64,000 bases of DNA from Pseudomonas sp. C2B4 (GCF_013359695.1 NZ_JABFMU010000004.1:124001-188000); one strand, 5' to 3'. Numbered from the stretch's first letter, positions 1-11,673 are shown. Numbers and translations are program-made. The notes: a model not told the origin generated them from the sequence alone.

Positions 1-1
1 C

Positions 2-220
2 CTGATCAAGGCCCTGACGCCGATCGAGAATTTCAACGAATTCTTCGACAGCGAATTCTCCGACGACGAGTTCGACACTGTGGGCGGCCTGGTCATGAGC
101 GCATTCGGGCACTTGCCAAAACGCAACGAAATCACTGAAATCGGCACCTATCGTTTCCGCATTCTCAATGCCGATAGCCGTCGGATTCATCTGCTGCGAC
201 TGACCCCTATCGCCCGGTAA
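2..220 (+). CDS. corC: CorC/HlyC family protein, C-terminal end (partial)
   Basis: An open frame enters from the left edge and ends in TAA at 218-220. Its 72 residues match the transporter-associated (CorC_HlyC) domain that ends CorC/YbeX proteins, including a VGGLVMSAFGHLPKRNE stretch and an FRILNADSRRIHLLRL tail. CorC-family proteins carry two CBS domains and are linked to magnesium/cobalt efflux and membrane integrity. The gene sits 16 bp upstream of lnt, the usual corC-lnt order in gammaproteobacteria, so the two are probably cotranscribed. The N-terminal CBS domains lie outside the window. Confidence 0.88.
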   Translation: MIKALTPIENFNEFFDSEFSDDEFDTVGGLVMSAFGHLPKRNEITEIGTYRFRILNADSRRIHLLRLTPIAR

Positions 221-236
221 TCATTTAAGGATAGAA

Positions 237-1760
237 ATGCGCTGGACAACCCGCCCCGGCTGGCCCGGTAACCTGCTGGCCGTGGCGGCCGGTGCAATCA
301 CTACCCTGGCCCTGGCGCCATTCGATATCTGGCCGCTGGCACTGCTGGCGGTCGGGTTGTTCTATGCCGGCTTGCGTGAACTGAGCCCCCGCCAGGCCCT
401 GGGCCGTGGCTGGTGCTTCGGCTTCGGCCTGTTCGGCGCCGGTACCAGCTGGATCTACTACAGCATTCACCACTTCGGCGGCGCCTCGGTACTGTTGGCC
501 GGGTTCCTGATGCTGATCTTCACCGCGGCGATTGCCTGGTTCTTCGCCCTGCCCGCCTGGATTTGGGCGCGCTGGTTGCGACGCAACGAAGCACCGCTTG
601 CCGATGCGCTGGCCTTTGCTGCGTTGTGGGTCGGCCAGGAAGCGTTCCGTGGCTGGTTCCTCACCGGTTTCCCGTGGCTTTATTCCGGTTACAGTCAACT
701 CGACGGCCCACTGACCGGACTCGCCCCCGTGGGCGGCATGTGGCTGATTTCCTTTACCCTGGCCTTGACCGCAGCCTTGATCTACAACGGTTTGCGCCTG
801 CTTCGAGGCGGCCGCAAAGGCTTCATCGCGTTGGGTTCCCTGCTGCTGATCGGGCCATGGGGGGCCGGCGTCGCCCTCAAGCACCATGCCTGGACCAGCC
901 CGGCAGGCGCGCCGCTGAGCGTCGCCGCCATTCAGGGCAACGTCGAACAGAACATGAAGTGGGACCCGGCGCAGCTCAATGCACAGTTGGCGCTGTACCG
1001 CGACATGAGCTTCAGCTCCAAACGCGTCGACCTGCTGATCTGGCCCGAAACGGCGATCCCGGTACTCAAGGAGTCCGCAGAAGGTTACCTGGACATGATG
1101 GGTAAATTCGCTGCGGAACGGGACTCGGCGATGATTACCGGCGTTCCGATCCGTGAAGTCGTCCACCAGGTTAAACGCTATTACAACGGCATCACCGTGG
1201 TGGGCGAAGGCGATGGCACTTACCTCAAGCAGAAGCTGGTGCCTTTCGGCGAATACGTGCCACTACAGGATGTGCTGCGCGGATTGATCGCGTTTTTCGA
1301 CTTGCCGATGTCAGACTTCGCCCGTGGCCCGGCCGATCAGCCCATGCTGCAAGCCAAGGGTTACCAGATCGCGCCGTATATCTGTTACGAAGTGGTGTAT
1401 CCGGAATTCGCCGCAGGCCTTGCCGCCCAAAGCGATCTGTTGCTGACCATCAGTAACGACACGTGGTTCGGCACCTCCATTGGTCCGCTGCAACACCTGC
1501 AAATGGCGCAGATGCGCGCACTGGAAGCCGGCCGCTGGATGATCCGCGCCACCAACAACGGCGTGACCGGCCTGATCAACCCGTTCGGCCAGATCACCGC
1601 GCAGATTCCGCAATTCGAGCGCGGCATCCTGTACGGCGACGTGGTACCGATGCACAACCTGACGCCTTATCTGCAATGGCGCTCATGGCCGCTGATCATT
1701 GTATGCGTGTTGTTGTTTGGCTGGGCGCTGGTGGCCAACCGGATGGCCAAGACCGTTTAA
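237..1760 (+). CDS. lnt: Apolipoprotein N-acyltransferase
   Basis: Lnt adds the third acyl chain to the N-terminal cysteine of lipoproteins at the periplasmic face of the inner membrane, which completes lipoprotein maturation. The 507-residue protein has about six N-terminal hydrophobic segments (residues 10-210), then a periplasmic nitrilase-type domain. The catalytic triad regions are visible: WPETAIP (Glu), the LVPFGEYVP loop (Lys before it) and PYICYEVVYPE (Cys). A final membrane helix follows near 480-500. An AAGGATA ribosome site precedes the ATG. It follows corC closely and ends before a strong convergent hairpin at 1771-1816. Confidence 0.97.
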   Translation: MRWTTRPGWPGNLLAVAAGAITTLALAPFDIWPLALLAVGLFYAGLRELSPRQALGRGWCFGFGLFGAGTSWIYYSIHHFGGASVLLAGFLMLIFTAAIAWFFALPAWIWARWLRRNEAPLADALAFAALWVGQEAFRGWFLTGFPWLYSGYSQLDGPLTGLAPVGGMWLISFTLALTAALIYNGLRLLRGGRKGFIALGSLLLIGPWGAGVALKHHAWTSPAGAPLSVAAIQGNVEQNMKWDPAQLNAQLALYRDMSFSSKRVDLLIWPETAIPVLKESAEGYLDMMGKFAAERDSAMITGVPIREVVHQVKRYYNGITVVGEGDGTYLKQKLVPFGEYVPLQDVLRGLIAFFDLPMSDFARGPADQPMLQAKGYQIAPYICYEVVYPEFAAGLAAQSDLLLTISNDTWFGTSIGPLQHLQMAQMRALEAGRWMIRATNNGVTGLINPFGQITAQIPQFERGILYGDVVPMHNLTPYLQWRSWPLIIVCVLLFGWALVANRMAKTV

Positions 1761-1770
1761 TCGCGCCTGC

Positions 1771-1816
1771 AAAAGATCGCAGCCTCGTTTCGAGTGAAAC
1801 GAGGCTGCGATCTTTT
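1771..1816. terminator. Bidirectional hairpin between convergent lnt and ydcF-like gene
   Basis: Two perfectly complementary 20-bp arms (1771-1790 and 1797-1816) surround a 6-nt loop. The arms begin with AAAAGATCGCAGCC and end with the matching TTTT, so either strand gives a stem followed by a U-run. It lies between the stop codons of two convergent genes. The core GATCGCAGCC recurs in the hairpin at 24490-24566, so this is a repeated intergenic type in this genome. Confidence 0.85.
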
Positions 1817-1821
1817 GATTT

Positions 1822-2583
1822 TCAGCGGTAGAAAAGCGAATAGCCGACCTGCCCGACCGCCTCGTTCATCAATTGCCCGCTCTGCCAGATCGACTTGAAC
1901 TCCGGCAACCAGCCACCCAGGGGCCGAGCGTTATCCGTACCTAAAAAGCCCATTGGCGCCGGCACGACCTCAAACCCGGCCTGCTGGAAGCTCCAGACCG
2001 CTCGCGGCATGTGCCACGCATGGGTCACGAGGACCACGCGCTTGATACCTTCGGGCAACAGCACTTCGGCGCTGAATTTTGCGTTCTCCCAGGTCGTACG
2101 GCTGCGCCCTTCCTGCCAGCGCACCGTCACGCCGAAGTCATCGTGCAGTGAATCCGCCATCAATTTGGCTTCGGTCGGCGGCGTGCCGTAATGCAGGCCG
2201 CCACTGGTCAGAATCGGTAGACCCGATGCCTTGGCCAGGCGCGCCGCATAACGTTGGCGTTCCAGGCCTACACCGGTAGGCTGATCGGCACCCCATGCCG
2301 AATCACCCCGCTCGCGCCCCGACCCCAGCACCACGATCGCATCCGCATGCTGTCCCAGCGTCGCCCACTCGTCGAACGCCAGCGGTGGTTCTCGTTCCAG
2401 CAATGCGGCGCTCCATTGCACCACGACCGGCAGGCTCATCAGCCAGAACCCGCCCGCCCCCAAGGCAAAACACAAGCCGGCGAGCCGCGGTCTTGAGCGG
2501 CGCAACCACCAGGCGAGCACCAGCAGCAGCAACAGAAGGCCTGGCGGCAGAAAGATTTGTTTTACGAAATAACGAAAAGGCAT
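1822..2583 (-). CDS. YdcF/ElyC-family (DUF218) membrane protein
   Basis: The 253-residue protein has two hydrophobic segments at its N-terminus (about residues 12-30 and 40-60), then a DUF218 domain with the IVVLGSG start, the LTSGG loop and the VLVTHAWHMPRA motif. This matches the ElyC/SanA/YdcF group. E. coli ElyC acts in envelope biogenesis at low temperature, but the biochemistry of the family is not settled. The start at 2583 is chosen because GGAG lies 7 bp upstream; the longer frame to 2637 would have no clear ribosome site. It is convergent with lnt. Confidence 0.85.
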   Translation of the reverse strand: MPFRYFVKQIFLPPGLLLLLLVLAWWLRRSRPRLAGLCFALGAGGFWLMSLPVVVQWSAALLEREPPLAFDEWATLGQHADAIVVLGSGRERGDSAWGADQPTGVGLERQRYAARLAKASGLPILTSGGLHYGTPPTEAKLMADSLHDDFGVTVRWQEGRSRTTWENAKFSAEVLLPEGIKRVVLVTHAWHMPRAVWSFQQAGFEVVPAPMGFLGTDNARPLGGWLPEFKSIWQSGQLMNEAVGQVGYSLFYR

Positions 2584-2689
2584 CGAGCATCTCCATGAAG
2601 ATGCCCGAAGCCTAGGTGGGTTGACGCGATGAGACAATCAATACGGAAGGACTATGCTTCAAAAAGTCATGGAGCATGGCTCTATGCCC

Positions 2690-3010
2690 TTATTTGAACT
2701 GCAGGGACCGGACCTTTACCGCGTCTCTACCGGGGACTTTGTCCTTGAGCCAGATAATCTTGGCAGAACGTGGTGCGTCGAGTTGCTTCACTGCTTCGGA
2801 CAAGCATCCATGTGTCTCACGTTCACTGCGATCCAGGTACGCCTTGACCAGAGCAAACTCTGCGGGGCTCAACCCGCGCAATTCCAGCTCCAGCGGACGT
2901 TCATCACGTAGCCGGCCAGCGGTTTTCGCTGCTTCCAGCGCCATGCCCAGACGATCGATCAGTCTTTCGTACAGCTCCGGTTTTGTAGCTTTTTGCTGTG
3001 AATCAACCAT
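2690..3010 (-). CDS. Conserved hypothetical protein, 106 residues
   Basis: I do not recognise a named family. The product is small, charged and predicted helical, with no signal peptide, no membrane segment and no cysteine pair for a zinc ribbon. It has a basic C-terminus (IIWLKDKVPGRDAVKVRSLQFK). It lies divergent from leuS and downstream of the promoter region shared with it. From memory, a short hypothetical gene occupies the same place next to leuS in P. aeruginosa, which supports a real gene. Function unknown. Confidence 0.7.
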   Translation of the reverse strand: MVDSQQKATKPELYERLIDRLGMALEAAKTAGRLRDERPLELELRGLSPAEFALVKAYLDRSERETHGCLSEAVKQLDAPRSAKIIWLKDKVPGRDAVKVRSLQFK

Positions 3011-5897
<2,887 letters not shown>

Positions 5898-5905
5898 TTG
5901 GATCA

Positions 5906-5928
5906 GGCGCCAGGCCAAGCCTGGCGCC
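5906..5928 (+). other. GC-rich hairpin between leuS and lptE
   Basis: GGCGCCAGG and CCTGGCGCC (9 bp, perfect) flank a 5-nt loop just after the leuS stop codon. No U-tract follows, so it may stabilise or process the transcript rather than end it. Confidence 0.5.
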
Positions 5929-5985
5929 GAGTAAAACCTTTCGGGCCGCTTGATCGGCCCACATGGTTTCAAGGGGAGCAACACA

Positions 5986-6591
5986 ATGATCAAACGCAAT
6001 TTGCTGGTGATGGGCCTGGCGGTCCTGTTGAGCGCCTGCGGTTTCCAGCTGCGCGGCACCGGCACCACCGAACTGGCGATCAAGGAACTGGACGTCAGCG
6101 CCCGCAATGCCTATGGCGAAACCGTGACGCAACTGCGTCAGGTGCTTATTAGCAGCGGCGTCAAGGTCTACACCGGCGCACCTTTCAAGCTTGTGTTAAC
6201 GGATGAACAGGAAACCCAGCGCATCCTCAGTTACGCAGGTGCCGGTCGCACTGGCGAATACCAACTGAACACCGTACTCAGCTACAACATCCTCAGCCAG
6301 GGTAACCTGTCGCTGATGGCTGACAAGCTTGAAGTCGGGAAGGTCTACATTCACGACGGTAACAACCTGGTAGGTTCCGACCAGGAAGCTGCCGATGCCC
6401 GCAAGGAAATGCGCCGCGAACTGGTACAACGCATGATTCTGCGCCTGCAGCAAATCACGCCGACCCAGCTGGAGCAATTGCAGCAGACCGCCGAAGCCAA
6501 AGCCAAGGCCGAAGCCGCGGCAATGGAGGCAGCCCAGAAGGCTGAAGCGGAAACGCCGCGTCAGTCGCCTATCGAACTGCCTCAGCAGTAA
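5986..6591 (+). CDS. lptE: LPS-assembly lipoprotein LptE
   Basis: LptE plugs the LptD barrel and helps insert lipopolysaccharide into the outer membrane. The protein has a signal peptide ending in the lipobox LLSAC (Cys near residue 19), followed by GFQLRGTG, which is typical of LptE. The C-terminal part is rich in Ala, Glu and Lys (residues about 165-195), a low-complexity tail common in pseudomonad LptE. The ATG at 5986 follows an AGGGGAGC ribosome site. The leuS-lptE-holA order is conserved in gammaproteobacteria. Confidence 0.96.
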   Translation: MIKRNLLVMGLAVLLSACGFQLRGTGTTELAIKELDVSARNAYGETVTQLRQVLISSGVKVYTGAPFKLVLTDEQETQRILSYAGAGRTGEYQLNTVLSYNILSQGNLSLMADKLEVGKVYIHDGNNLVGSDQEAADARKEMRRELVQRMILRLQQITPTQLEQLQQTAEAKAKAEAAAMEAAQKAEAETPRQSPIELPQQ

Positions 6592-6596
6592 GACTT

Positions 6597-6620
6597 ACGG
6601 GGCGCCCAGGCGCCCCGTTT
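6597..6620 (+). terminator. Attenuator-like hairpin between lptE and holA
   Basis: A perfect 10-bp GC-rich stem (6597-6606 with 6609-6618) with a 2-nt loop is followed by TTT. It lies 10 nt before the holA start codon and overlaps the expected ribosome-binding region. It could partly stop transcription between lptE and holA or limit holA translation. Confidence 0.5.
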
Positions 6621-6630
6621 GCCCTCCCTT

Positions 6631-7668
6631 ATGAAACTCGCCCCCGCCCAACTCGCAAAACACCTGCAAGGTGCCCTCGCGCCGGTCTACGTCATCAGCG
6701 GCGATGATCCCTTGTTGTGTCAGGAAGCCGCCGACGCCATCCGTGCTGCCGCCCGCCTGCAGGGCTTCGACGAACGCCAGGTCTTTGCTGCCGACGCCAG
6801 TTTCGATTGGGGCACGTTGCTCCAGGCCGGGGCCAGCATGTCGTTGTTCGCTGAAAAACGCCTGCTGGAACTGCGCCTGCCCTCCGGCAAACCCGGAGAT
6901 AAAGGTGCCGCCGCGCTCATTGAATACTGCGCCCGACCGGCCGAAGACACGGTGTTGCTGATCAGCCTGCCGAAACTCGATGGCAGCGCGCAGAAAACCA
7001 AGTGGGGCAAGGCACTGGTCGAAGGCCCCCAGACTCAGTTCGTGCAGATCTGGCCGGTGGACGTCAGTCAGTTGCCGAGCTGGATCCGTCAGCGCTTGTC
7101 CCAGGCCGGGCTCTCGGCCACCGAGGATGCCGTCGAGCTGATCGCCGCACGGGTCGAAGGCAACCTGCTGGCCGCCGCCCAGGAAATCGAAAAGCTCAAG
7201 CTGATGGCCGAAGAGGGTCAGATCACCGTCGAGACCGTGCAGGCTGCGGTGGCCGACAGTGCGCGCTTCGATGTCTTCGGGCTCACCGATGCGATTCTCA
7301 ACGGCGAAGCCGCCCACGCCCTGCGCATGCTTGAAGGGCTTCGCGGCGAAGGCGTCGAACCCCCGGTGATTCTCTGGGCCCTGGCCCGGGAACTGCGTCT
7401 GCTGGCCAACATTTCCCTGCAATACAGCCAGGGCACACCGCTGGACAAAGCCTTCAGCCAGGCCAAACCGCCCGTCTGGGACAAGCGCAAACCGCTGATG
7501 AGCAAAGCCCTGCAACGCTATTCAGCGCAACGCTGGGCACAGTTGCTGCTCGAAGCACAGCGCATTGATGCGCAGATCAAGGGCCAGGCTGCTGGCTCGC
7601 CGTGGATGAGTTTGAGTCGCTTGACGCTACTGATGGCCGGCCAGCGATTGTCATTACCCGCCGAGTAA
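6631..7668 (+). CDS. holA: DNA polymerase III delta subunit
   Basis: HolA opens the beta sliding clamp within the clamp loader. The 345-residue protein has the typical N-terminal VYVISGDDPLLCQEAADAIR segment, the AAA+-like fold without a working Walker A motif, and the C-terminal collar domain with the ILWALARELRLL motif. The start is placed at ATG 6631 (MKLAPAQLAKHL); an in-frame TTG at 6619 lies inside the hairpin and is unlikely. The gene follows lptE by 39 bp. Confidence 0.96.
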   Translation: MKLAPAQLAKHLQGALAPVYVISGDDPLLCQEAADAIRAAARLQGFDERQVFAADASFDWGTLLQAGASMSLFAEKRLLELRLPSGKPGDKGAAALIEYCARPAEDTVLLISLPKLDGSAQKTKWGKALVEGPQTQFVQIWPVDVSQLPSWIRQRLSQAGLSATEDAVELIAARVEGNLLAAAQEIEKLKLMAEEGQITVETVQAAVADSARFDVFGLTDAILNGEAAHALRMLEGLRGEGVEPPVILWALARELRLLANISLQYSQGTPLDKAFSQAKPPVWDKRKPLMSKALQRYSAQRWAQLLLEAQRIDAQIKGQAAGSPWMSLSRLTLLMAGQRLSLPAE

Positions 7669-7690
7669 GACTTTCGATCGCATAACGGCC

Positions 7691-7782
7691 ATTCGCGGGC
7701 AAGCCCGCTCCCACAGGAATCGAGTCGCCCACAGATGTTGTGTACGCCCAGGATCAAATGTGGGAGGGCTTGCCCGCGATGG
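7691..7782. repeat. REP pair (REPIN-like) downstream of holA
   Basis: Two inverted copies of the GCGGGCAAGCCCGCTCCCAC type unit (7691-7716 and 7758-7782) face each other. This is the imperfect palindromic REP doublet of P. fluorescens genomes, which is mobilised in trans by RAYT transposases. No RAYT gene is in the window. Confidence 0.85.
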
Positions 7783-7878
7783 CGCCCGAAAGGTCCTACG
7801 CAATGTAGGGACTAGACAGAACCTTCACTTGAGCCGATGATTTGCCCCGCAAAACCCACCCACTCGTGAGAGACCAGC

Positions 7879-8043
7879 ATGAGCAAAAAGCCATCCAAGC
7901 ATGGCCCCAACAAGGCCAAATCCATCATCGCCCAGCCACTGTTCCGCAGCCGTCAGGAACGAGCCGGCAAGGGCAAAGGCAGCTACCGCCGCGAAGCCTT
8001 CCAGTCTAATAGCTGGGAGGCTTCTTACTTTCTGGCGGCCTGA
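7879..8043 (+). CDS. arfA: Alternative ribosome-rescue factor A
   Basis: ArfA releases ribosomes stalled on mRNAs without a stop codon by recruiting RF2; it backs up trans-translation. The 54-residue product shows the family core PLFRSRQERAGKGKGSYRREAF and a WEAS segment before the tail, with a basic N-terminus (MSKKPSKHGPNKAK). GAGAG precedes the start codon. A 12-bp hairpin lies inside the coding sequence (7993-8024) and is followed by a pyrimidine-rich stretch. Known arfA genes use such an internal hairpin or terminator to make nonstop mRNA, so that working protein appears only when tmRNA fails. Confidence 0.9.
   Translation: MSKKPSKHGPNKAKSIIAQPLFRSRQERAGKGKGSYRREAFQSNSWEASYFLAA
7993..8033 (+). 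terminator. Hairpin/terminator inside arfA
   Basis: The arms 7993-8004 and 8013-8024 form a 12-bp stem with a single G-U pair and an 8-nt loop, followed by TTACTTTCT. The hairpin covers arfA codons 39-49. RNase III cleavage or termination here would remove the stop codon and leave a product of about 45-50 residues. Confidence 0.72.
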
Positions 8044-8104
8044 AAGGCAAGCAACCGCTCAACATGTTAAGGTCTGCAACTGATCCTATTTTCTGGACCC
8101 GTGC

Positions 8105-9427
8105 ATGCCCTTTTGTCTTTCCCGTCGTTGGCATCTGCGCCAATTGATTGCTGCCTCCAGCCTCGTTTTACTAGTCGCCTGCGCGGAGAAACCCACCGCC
8201 GCCGACGCACAGCCGCTTCAAAGCCTTCCCGTCGCCACTGCTCCGGCGATCGTCGCCCCTGTGGTGCCAAGCGGCGAAAACCTCGACATCCAGCCGACCC
8301 AGACCTTCGCCGAATGGCAGGCGGGTTTCCGTAAGGATGCCTTGGCCGCTGGCATCCGTGCCGACCTGTTCGACCGGGCTTTCGCCAATGTGAGCTTCGA
8401 TCCCAGCGTGATTCGTGCCGACCGCAGCCAGCCGGAGTTCACTCGACCTGTATGGGAATACCTGGACGGCGCCCTGTCCCCCCTTCGGGTACACAAAGGC
8501 CAGGCGCTGGTCAGCCAGTATGCCGGCATCCTGCAAAGCATCGAACAGCGCTACGGTGTCGACCGTGAGGCCCTGGTCGCGGTATGGGGCATGGAGAGTA
8601 ACTTCGGCCAGTTCCAGGGCAGCAAGTCGGTCATCAACTCCCTGGCGACCCTGGCCTACGAAGGCCGGCGCCCCGGGTTCGCCCACGCACAGCTGATCGC
8701 CGCCCTGCAGATACTGCAGCAGGGCGATATTACGCCCGAGAAAATGCTGGGTTCCTGGGCTGGCGCCATGGGTCAGACCCAATTCATCCCGACCACCTAC
8801 AACACCCACGCCGTGGACTTCGATGGCGATGGCCGTCGCGACATCTGGGGCAGCTCCACCGATGCCCTGGCCTCGACCGCACACTACCTGCAAAGCTCCG
8901 GCTGGCAAAAAGGTCAACCGTGGGGCTTTGAAGTGCAACTGCCGGGCGGCTTCAACTACGTACTGGCCGACGGCACGATTCGCAAGAGCGTCGCAGAATG
9001 GCGGCAATTGGGTGTGACCTTGCCCAATGGCAGCCAGGTCCCGCCAGGTTCCGAGCAGCTGTCGGCAGCGTTGCTGCTACCGGCCGGTTATCGTGGCCCG
9101 GCGTTCCTGGTGCTCGATAACTTCCGCGCGATCCTCAAGTACAACAACTCGTCATCCTACGCGCTGGCGGTGGGCCTGTTGTCGCAGCGCTTCAATGGCG
9201 CGGGCCTGATCAGCGGCACGTGGCCCAAGGATGATTTGCCGCTGAGTCGCACCGAGCGGATCGAGCTGCAAAACCTGTTGAGTGCCCAGAACTATGACGC
9301 GGGCGCTGCGGACGGGATTATCGGTGCCAACACGCGCAAGGCGATTCGCAGCGCGCAGCAGTCATTTGGCTGGCCAGCGGATGGTTATCCAACGCACAAG
9401 TTGCTCGAAGGCCTGCGCAACCGATAA
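8105..9427 (+). CDS. Lipoprotein lytic murein transglycosylase, MltB/SltB3 type
   Basis: The enzyme cleaves the MurNAc-GlcNAc bond of peptidoglycan and forms 1,6-anhydro ends. A signal peptide ends in the lipobox LLVAC (Cys26), so it is a lipoprotein, probably of the outer membrane. The family 3 transglycosylase domain follows, with the catalytic Glu in WGMESNFG and the AGAMGQTQFIPTTYN motif. A C-terminal peptidoglycan-binding domain (about residues 375-438, NLLSAQNYDAGAADGIIGANTR) completes it. This architecture corresponds to P. aeruginosa SltB3 (recalled). A second, smaller paralogue is encoded at 15030-16040. Confidence 0.93.
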   Translation: MPFCLSRRWHLRQLIAASSLVLLVACAEKPTAADAQPLQSLPVATAPAIVAPVVPSGENLDIQPTQTFAEWQAGFRKDALAAGIRADLFDRAFANVSFDPSVIRADRSQPEFTRPVWEYLDGALSPLRVHKGQALVSQYAGILQSIEQRYGVDREALVAVWGMESNFGQFQGSKSVINSLATLAYEGRRPGFAHAQLIAALQILQQGDITPEKMLGSWAGAMGQTQFIPTTYNTHAVDFDGDGRRDIWGSSTDALASTAHYLQSSGWQKGQPWGFEVQLPGGFNYVLADGTIRKSVAEWRQLGVTLPNGSQVPPGSEQLSAALLLPAGYRGPAFLVLDNFRAILKYNNSSSYALAVGLLSQRFNGAGLISGTWPKDDLPLSRTERIELQNLLSAQNYDAGAADGIIGANTRKAIRSAQQSFGWPADGYPTHKLLEGLRNR

Positions 9428-9450
9428 TCAGATGCATGGCTGATGCCGCT

Positions 9451-9502
9451 TTCGCGAGCAGGCTCGCTCCCACCCTCTGTAGGAGCGGGCCTGCTCGCGA
9501 AG
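9451..9502. repeat. REP pair (REPIN-like) between transglycosylase and ldcA
   Basis: The unit TTCGCGAGCAGGCTCGCTCC (9451-9473) faces its inverted copy (9479-9502) with only 5 bp between them, between two convergent genes. Confidence 0.85.
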
Positions 9503-9525
9503 ACTGACGATCAGGTGCCAACGAT

Positions 9526-10476
9526 CTACGGTTTGATCACCACATCCTGCTCCAGCACCAACGTCTTGTTCCCCGCATCCAGCCTGACCAGCGCGCCCAT
9601 GGGCAATGTCAGGTTCGGATCGCAATGGCCGCTGCGCCACCCGGACAACACCGGAATCCGCAACGGTTCAAATGTCTGCTTGAGCAACCGTTCCAGCGCA
9701 GGTACCTCGACCCCCGCCACATCGCCCACCAGCACCCCACGCAGCTTGCCCAAGGTTCCCGCCAGCCGCAGATGGGTCAGCAATCGGTCAACGCGATACA
9801 ACGGCTCGTTGATGTCCTCGATGAACAGGATGACACCCTCGGCATCGATCTCGTAAGGCGTGCCCATGGTCGCGGCGATCATCGACAGATTGCCCCCCAG
9901 CAAACGCCCGTGGGCAATGCCTGGCTCGATCGTCGTCAACGGATAGGCCACAGGATGCGTCAACTCGCTGCCCGCCCTCACCTGCCCGCGCAGCATGCTA
10001 AAGAACGAAGGCTCAGTGGGCTTTCGCTTGTCACCTAGCAGATCAGCATTGAGCAGCGGGCCATGGAAGGTTACGAAGCCGGCGTAACGGCTGATCGCCA
10101 GATGCAGCGCGGTGATGTCGCTGTAACCGATAAAGGGCTTGGCGTTGTTGCGCAACCGTTCGAAATCGATCCGATCGAGCAACCTTGGCGTACCGTAACC
10201 ACCGCGCAGGCAAATGATGGCATCGACCTCGGTATCGGTGAACGCCGCGTGCAGGTCATTGAGTCGCACCTCGTCACTGCCGGCCAGGTAGCCATCCTTC
10301 TCGTAGACACCGGGAAAAATTTTCAGCGAGTAACCGCGGGCGCGCATCCATTGCACGGCCTTGTCGGTGTCCAGCGGGGCGGGACCGGCCGGCGCAATGA
10401 CGCCGATCAGCCCTTCCGACGGCAACGCCGGAACCGGGGTGTGAGGACAAAGGGTGTGGGTCGGTCGAACGGTCAT
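9526..10476 (-). CDS. ldcA: Muramoyltetrapeptide (LD-)carboxypeptidase, S66 family
   Basis: This cytosolic enzyme removes the terminal D-Ala from recycled murein tetrapeptides. The 316-residue protein keeps the family S66 catalytic triad: Ser119 in FIGYSDITAL, Glu220 in ILFIEDINEP and His284 in SGWRSGHCDPNLTLP. There is no signal peptide. GGGAGA lies 7 bp before the start. The gene stands alone and is convergent with the upstream transglycosylase; both act on peptidoglycan turnover. Confidence 0.95.
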   Translation of the reverse strand: MTVRPTHTLCPHTPVPALPSEGLIGVIAPAGPAPLDTDKAVQWMRARGYSLKIFPGVYEKDGYLAGSDEVRLNDLHAAFTDTEVDAIICLRGGYGTPRLLDRIDFERLRNNAKPFIGYSDITALHLAISRYAGFVTFHGPLLNADLLGDKRKPTEPSFFSMLRGQVRAGSELTHPVAYPLTTIEPGIAHGRLLGGNLSMIAATMGTPYEIDAEGVILFIEDINEPLYRVDRLLTHLRLAGTLGKLRGVLVGDVAGVEVPALERLLKQTFEPLRIPVLSGWRSGHCDPNLTLPMGALVRLDAGNKTLVLEQDVVIKP

Positions 10477-10593
10477 CCATGAATCTCCCTGGGTGAAAAC
10501 TTCAACACACAGTAGTCAGGAACGGGCACAAACAGAAGAGGATTCGTCACGGTGCAGGTCACAGAAAATGTCTGTCATTACGGTAGTCGAGGT

Positions 10594-10634
10594 AAAAAAA
10601 CGCCCGCAAGACTGAACGCCTTGCGGGCTTTTTT
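10594..10634 (-). terminator. Rho-independent terminator of lipA
   Basis: The arms GCCCGCAAG (10602-10610) and CTTGCGGGC (10620-10628) are flanked by an A-run on the left and a T-run on the right, so the stem has a U-tract in both directions. It lies 16 bp beyond the lipA stop codon. Confidence 0.92.
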
Positions 10635-10649
10635 ATTGCTGTATGCCGA

Positions 10650-11672
10650 TCAGGACGACATCAGCTCGGCCTTCACCAGCTTCGCCTGTTCGTCGGCATG
10701 GTACGAAGAACGCACCAGCGGACCCGAAGCGACGTTCTTGAAGCCCATCTTGTAACCTTCTTCGGCGAACCAGGCGAAGGTATCCGGGTGAACGAAGCGC
10801 TGCACCGGCAAGTGGCTGCGGGACGGTTGCAGATACTGGCCCAGGGTCAGCATGTCGATGTCGTGCTCGCGCATGCGCTTCATGACTTCGATGACCTCTT
10901 CATCCGTCTCACCCAGACCCAGCATCAGGCCGGACTTGGTCGGAATGTGCGGCATCATCTGCTTGAAGCGTTGCAGCAGGGTCAGCGACCACTGGTAGTC
11001 CGAACCTGGACGCGCAGCCTTGTACAGGCGTGGCACGGTTTCCAGGTTGTGGTTGAACACATCCGGCGGCTCGGCGGCGGTGATTTCCAGTGCGATGTCC
11101 ATGCGGCCACGGTAGTCAGGCACCAGGGTTTCGAGCTGCACGTTCGGCGACAGCTTGCGGATTTCACGGATGCAGTCGGCAAAGTGCTGGGCACCGCCGT
11201 CACGCAGGTCGTCGCGGTCTACCGAGGTGATCACCACGTACTTCAGGCGCAGGTCGGCAATGGCGATGGCCAGGCTTTCCGGCTCGTTGACGTCCAGTGG
11301 TTTCGGACGGCCGTGGCCAACGTCGCAGAACGGGCAGCGACGGGTGCAGATGTCGCCCATGATCATGAAGGTCGCGGTGCCGCCGGAGAAACACTCGCCC
11401 AGGTTAGGGCAGGATGCCTCTTCGCACACGCTGTGCAGCTTGTGTTTGCGCAACAGGGCCTTGATGCGGTCGACCTCCGGAGACACCGGAATGCGTACCC
11501 GAATCCAGTCAGGCTTCTTCGGCAGCTCAGTGGTCGGAATGATCTTTACCGGGATGCGTGCAACCTTTTCGGCGCCGCGCAGCTTGACGCCGGCTTCAAC
11601 CTTGGGACGCGGGGCCGGGCGCTCGGAGACATCGAGCGTCGGGATTACGGTTTGCACTGCATCAGTAGTCAT
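10650..11672 (-). CDS. lipA: Lipoyl synthase (radical SAM)
   Basis: LipA inserts two sulfur atoms into octanoyl groups on lipoyl domains. The radical SAM cluster motif is [11 protein letters not shown], and the auxiliary cluster motif is [13 protein letters not shown] near residue 90. The C-terminal SSYHAD serine motif is also present. The start at 11672 ([11 protein letters not shown]) gives 340 residues and lies 1 bp past the lipB stop codon, so the two genes are coupled. A terminator follows the gene. Confidence 0.97.
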   Translation of the reverse strand: MTTDAVQTVIPTLDVSERPAPRPKVEAGVKLRGAEKVARIPVKIIPTTELPKKPDWIRVRIPVSPEVDRIKALLRKHKLHSVCEEASCPNLGECFSGGTATFMIMGDICTRRCPFCDVGHGRPKPLDVNEPESLAIAIADLRLKYVVITSVDRDDLRDGGAQHFADCIREIRKLSPNVQLETLVPDYRGRMDIALEITAAEPPDVFNHNLETVPRLYKAARPGSDYQWSLTLLQRFKQMMPHIPTKSGLMLGLGETDEEVIEVMKRMREHDIDMLTLGQYLQPSRSHLPVQRFVHPDTFAWFAEEGYKMGFKNVASGPLVRSSYHADEQAKLVKAELMSS

Positions 11673-11673
11673 A

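Noticed and set aside
10552..10755. 67-codon frame over the lipA terminator
   Set aside because: It crosses a strong terminator and the lipA 3' end; no ribosome site.
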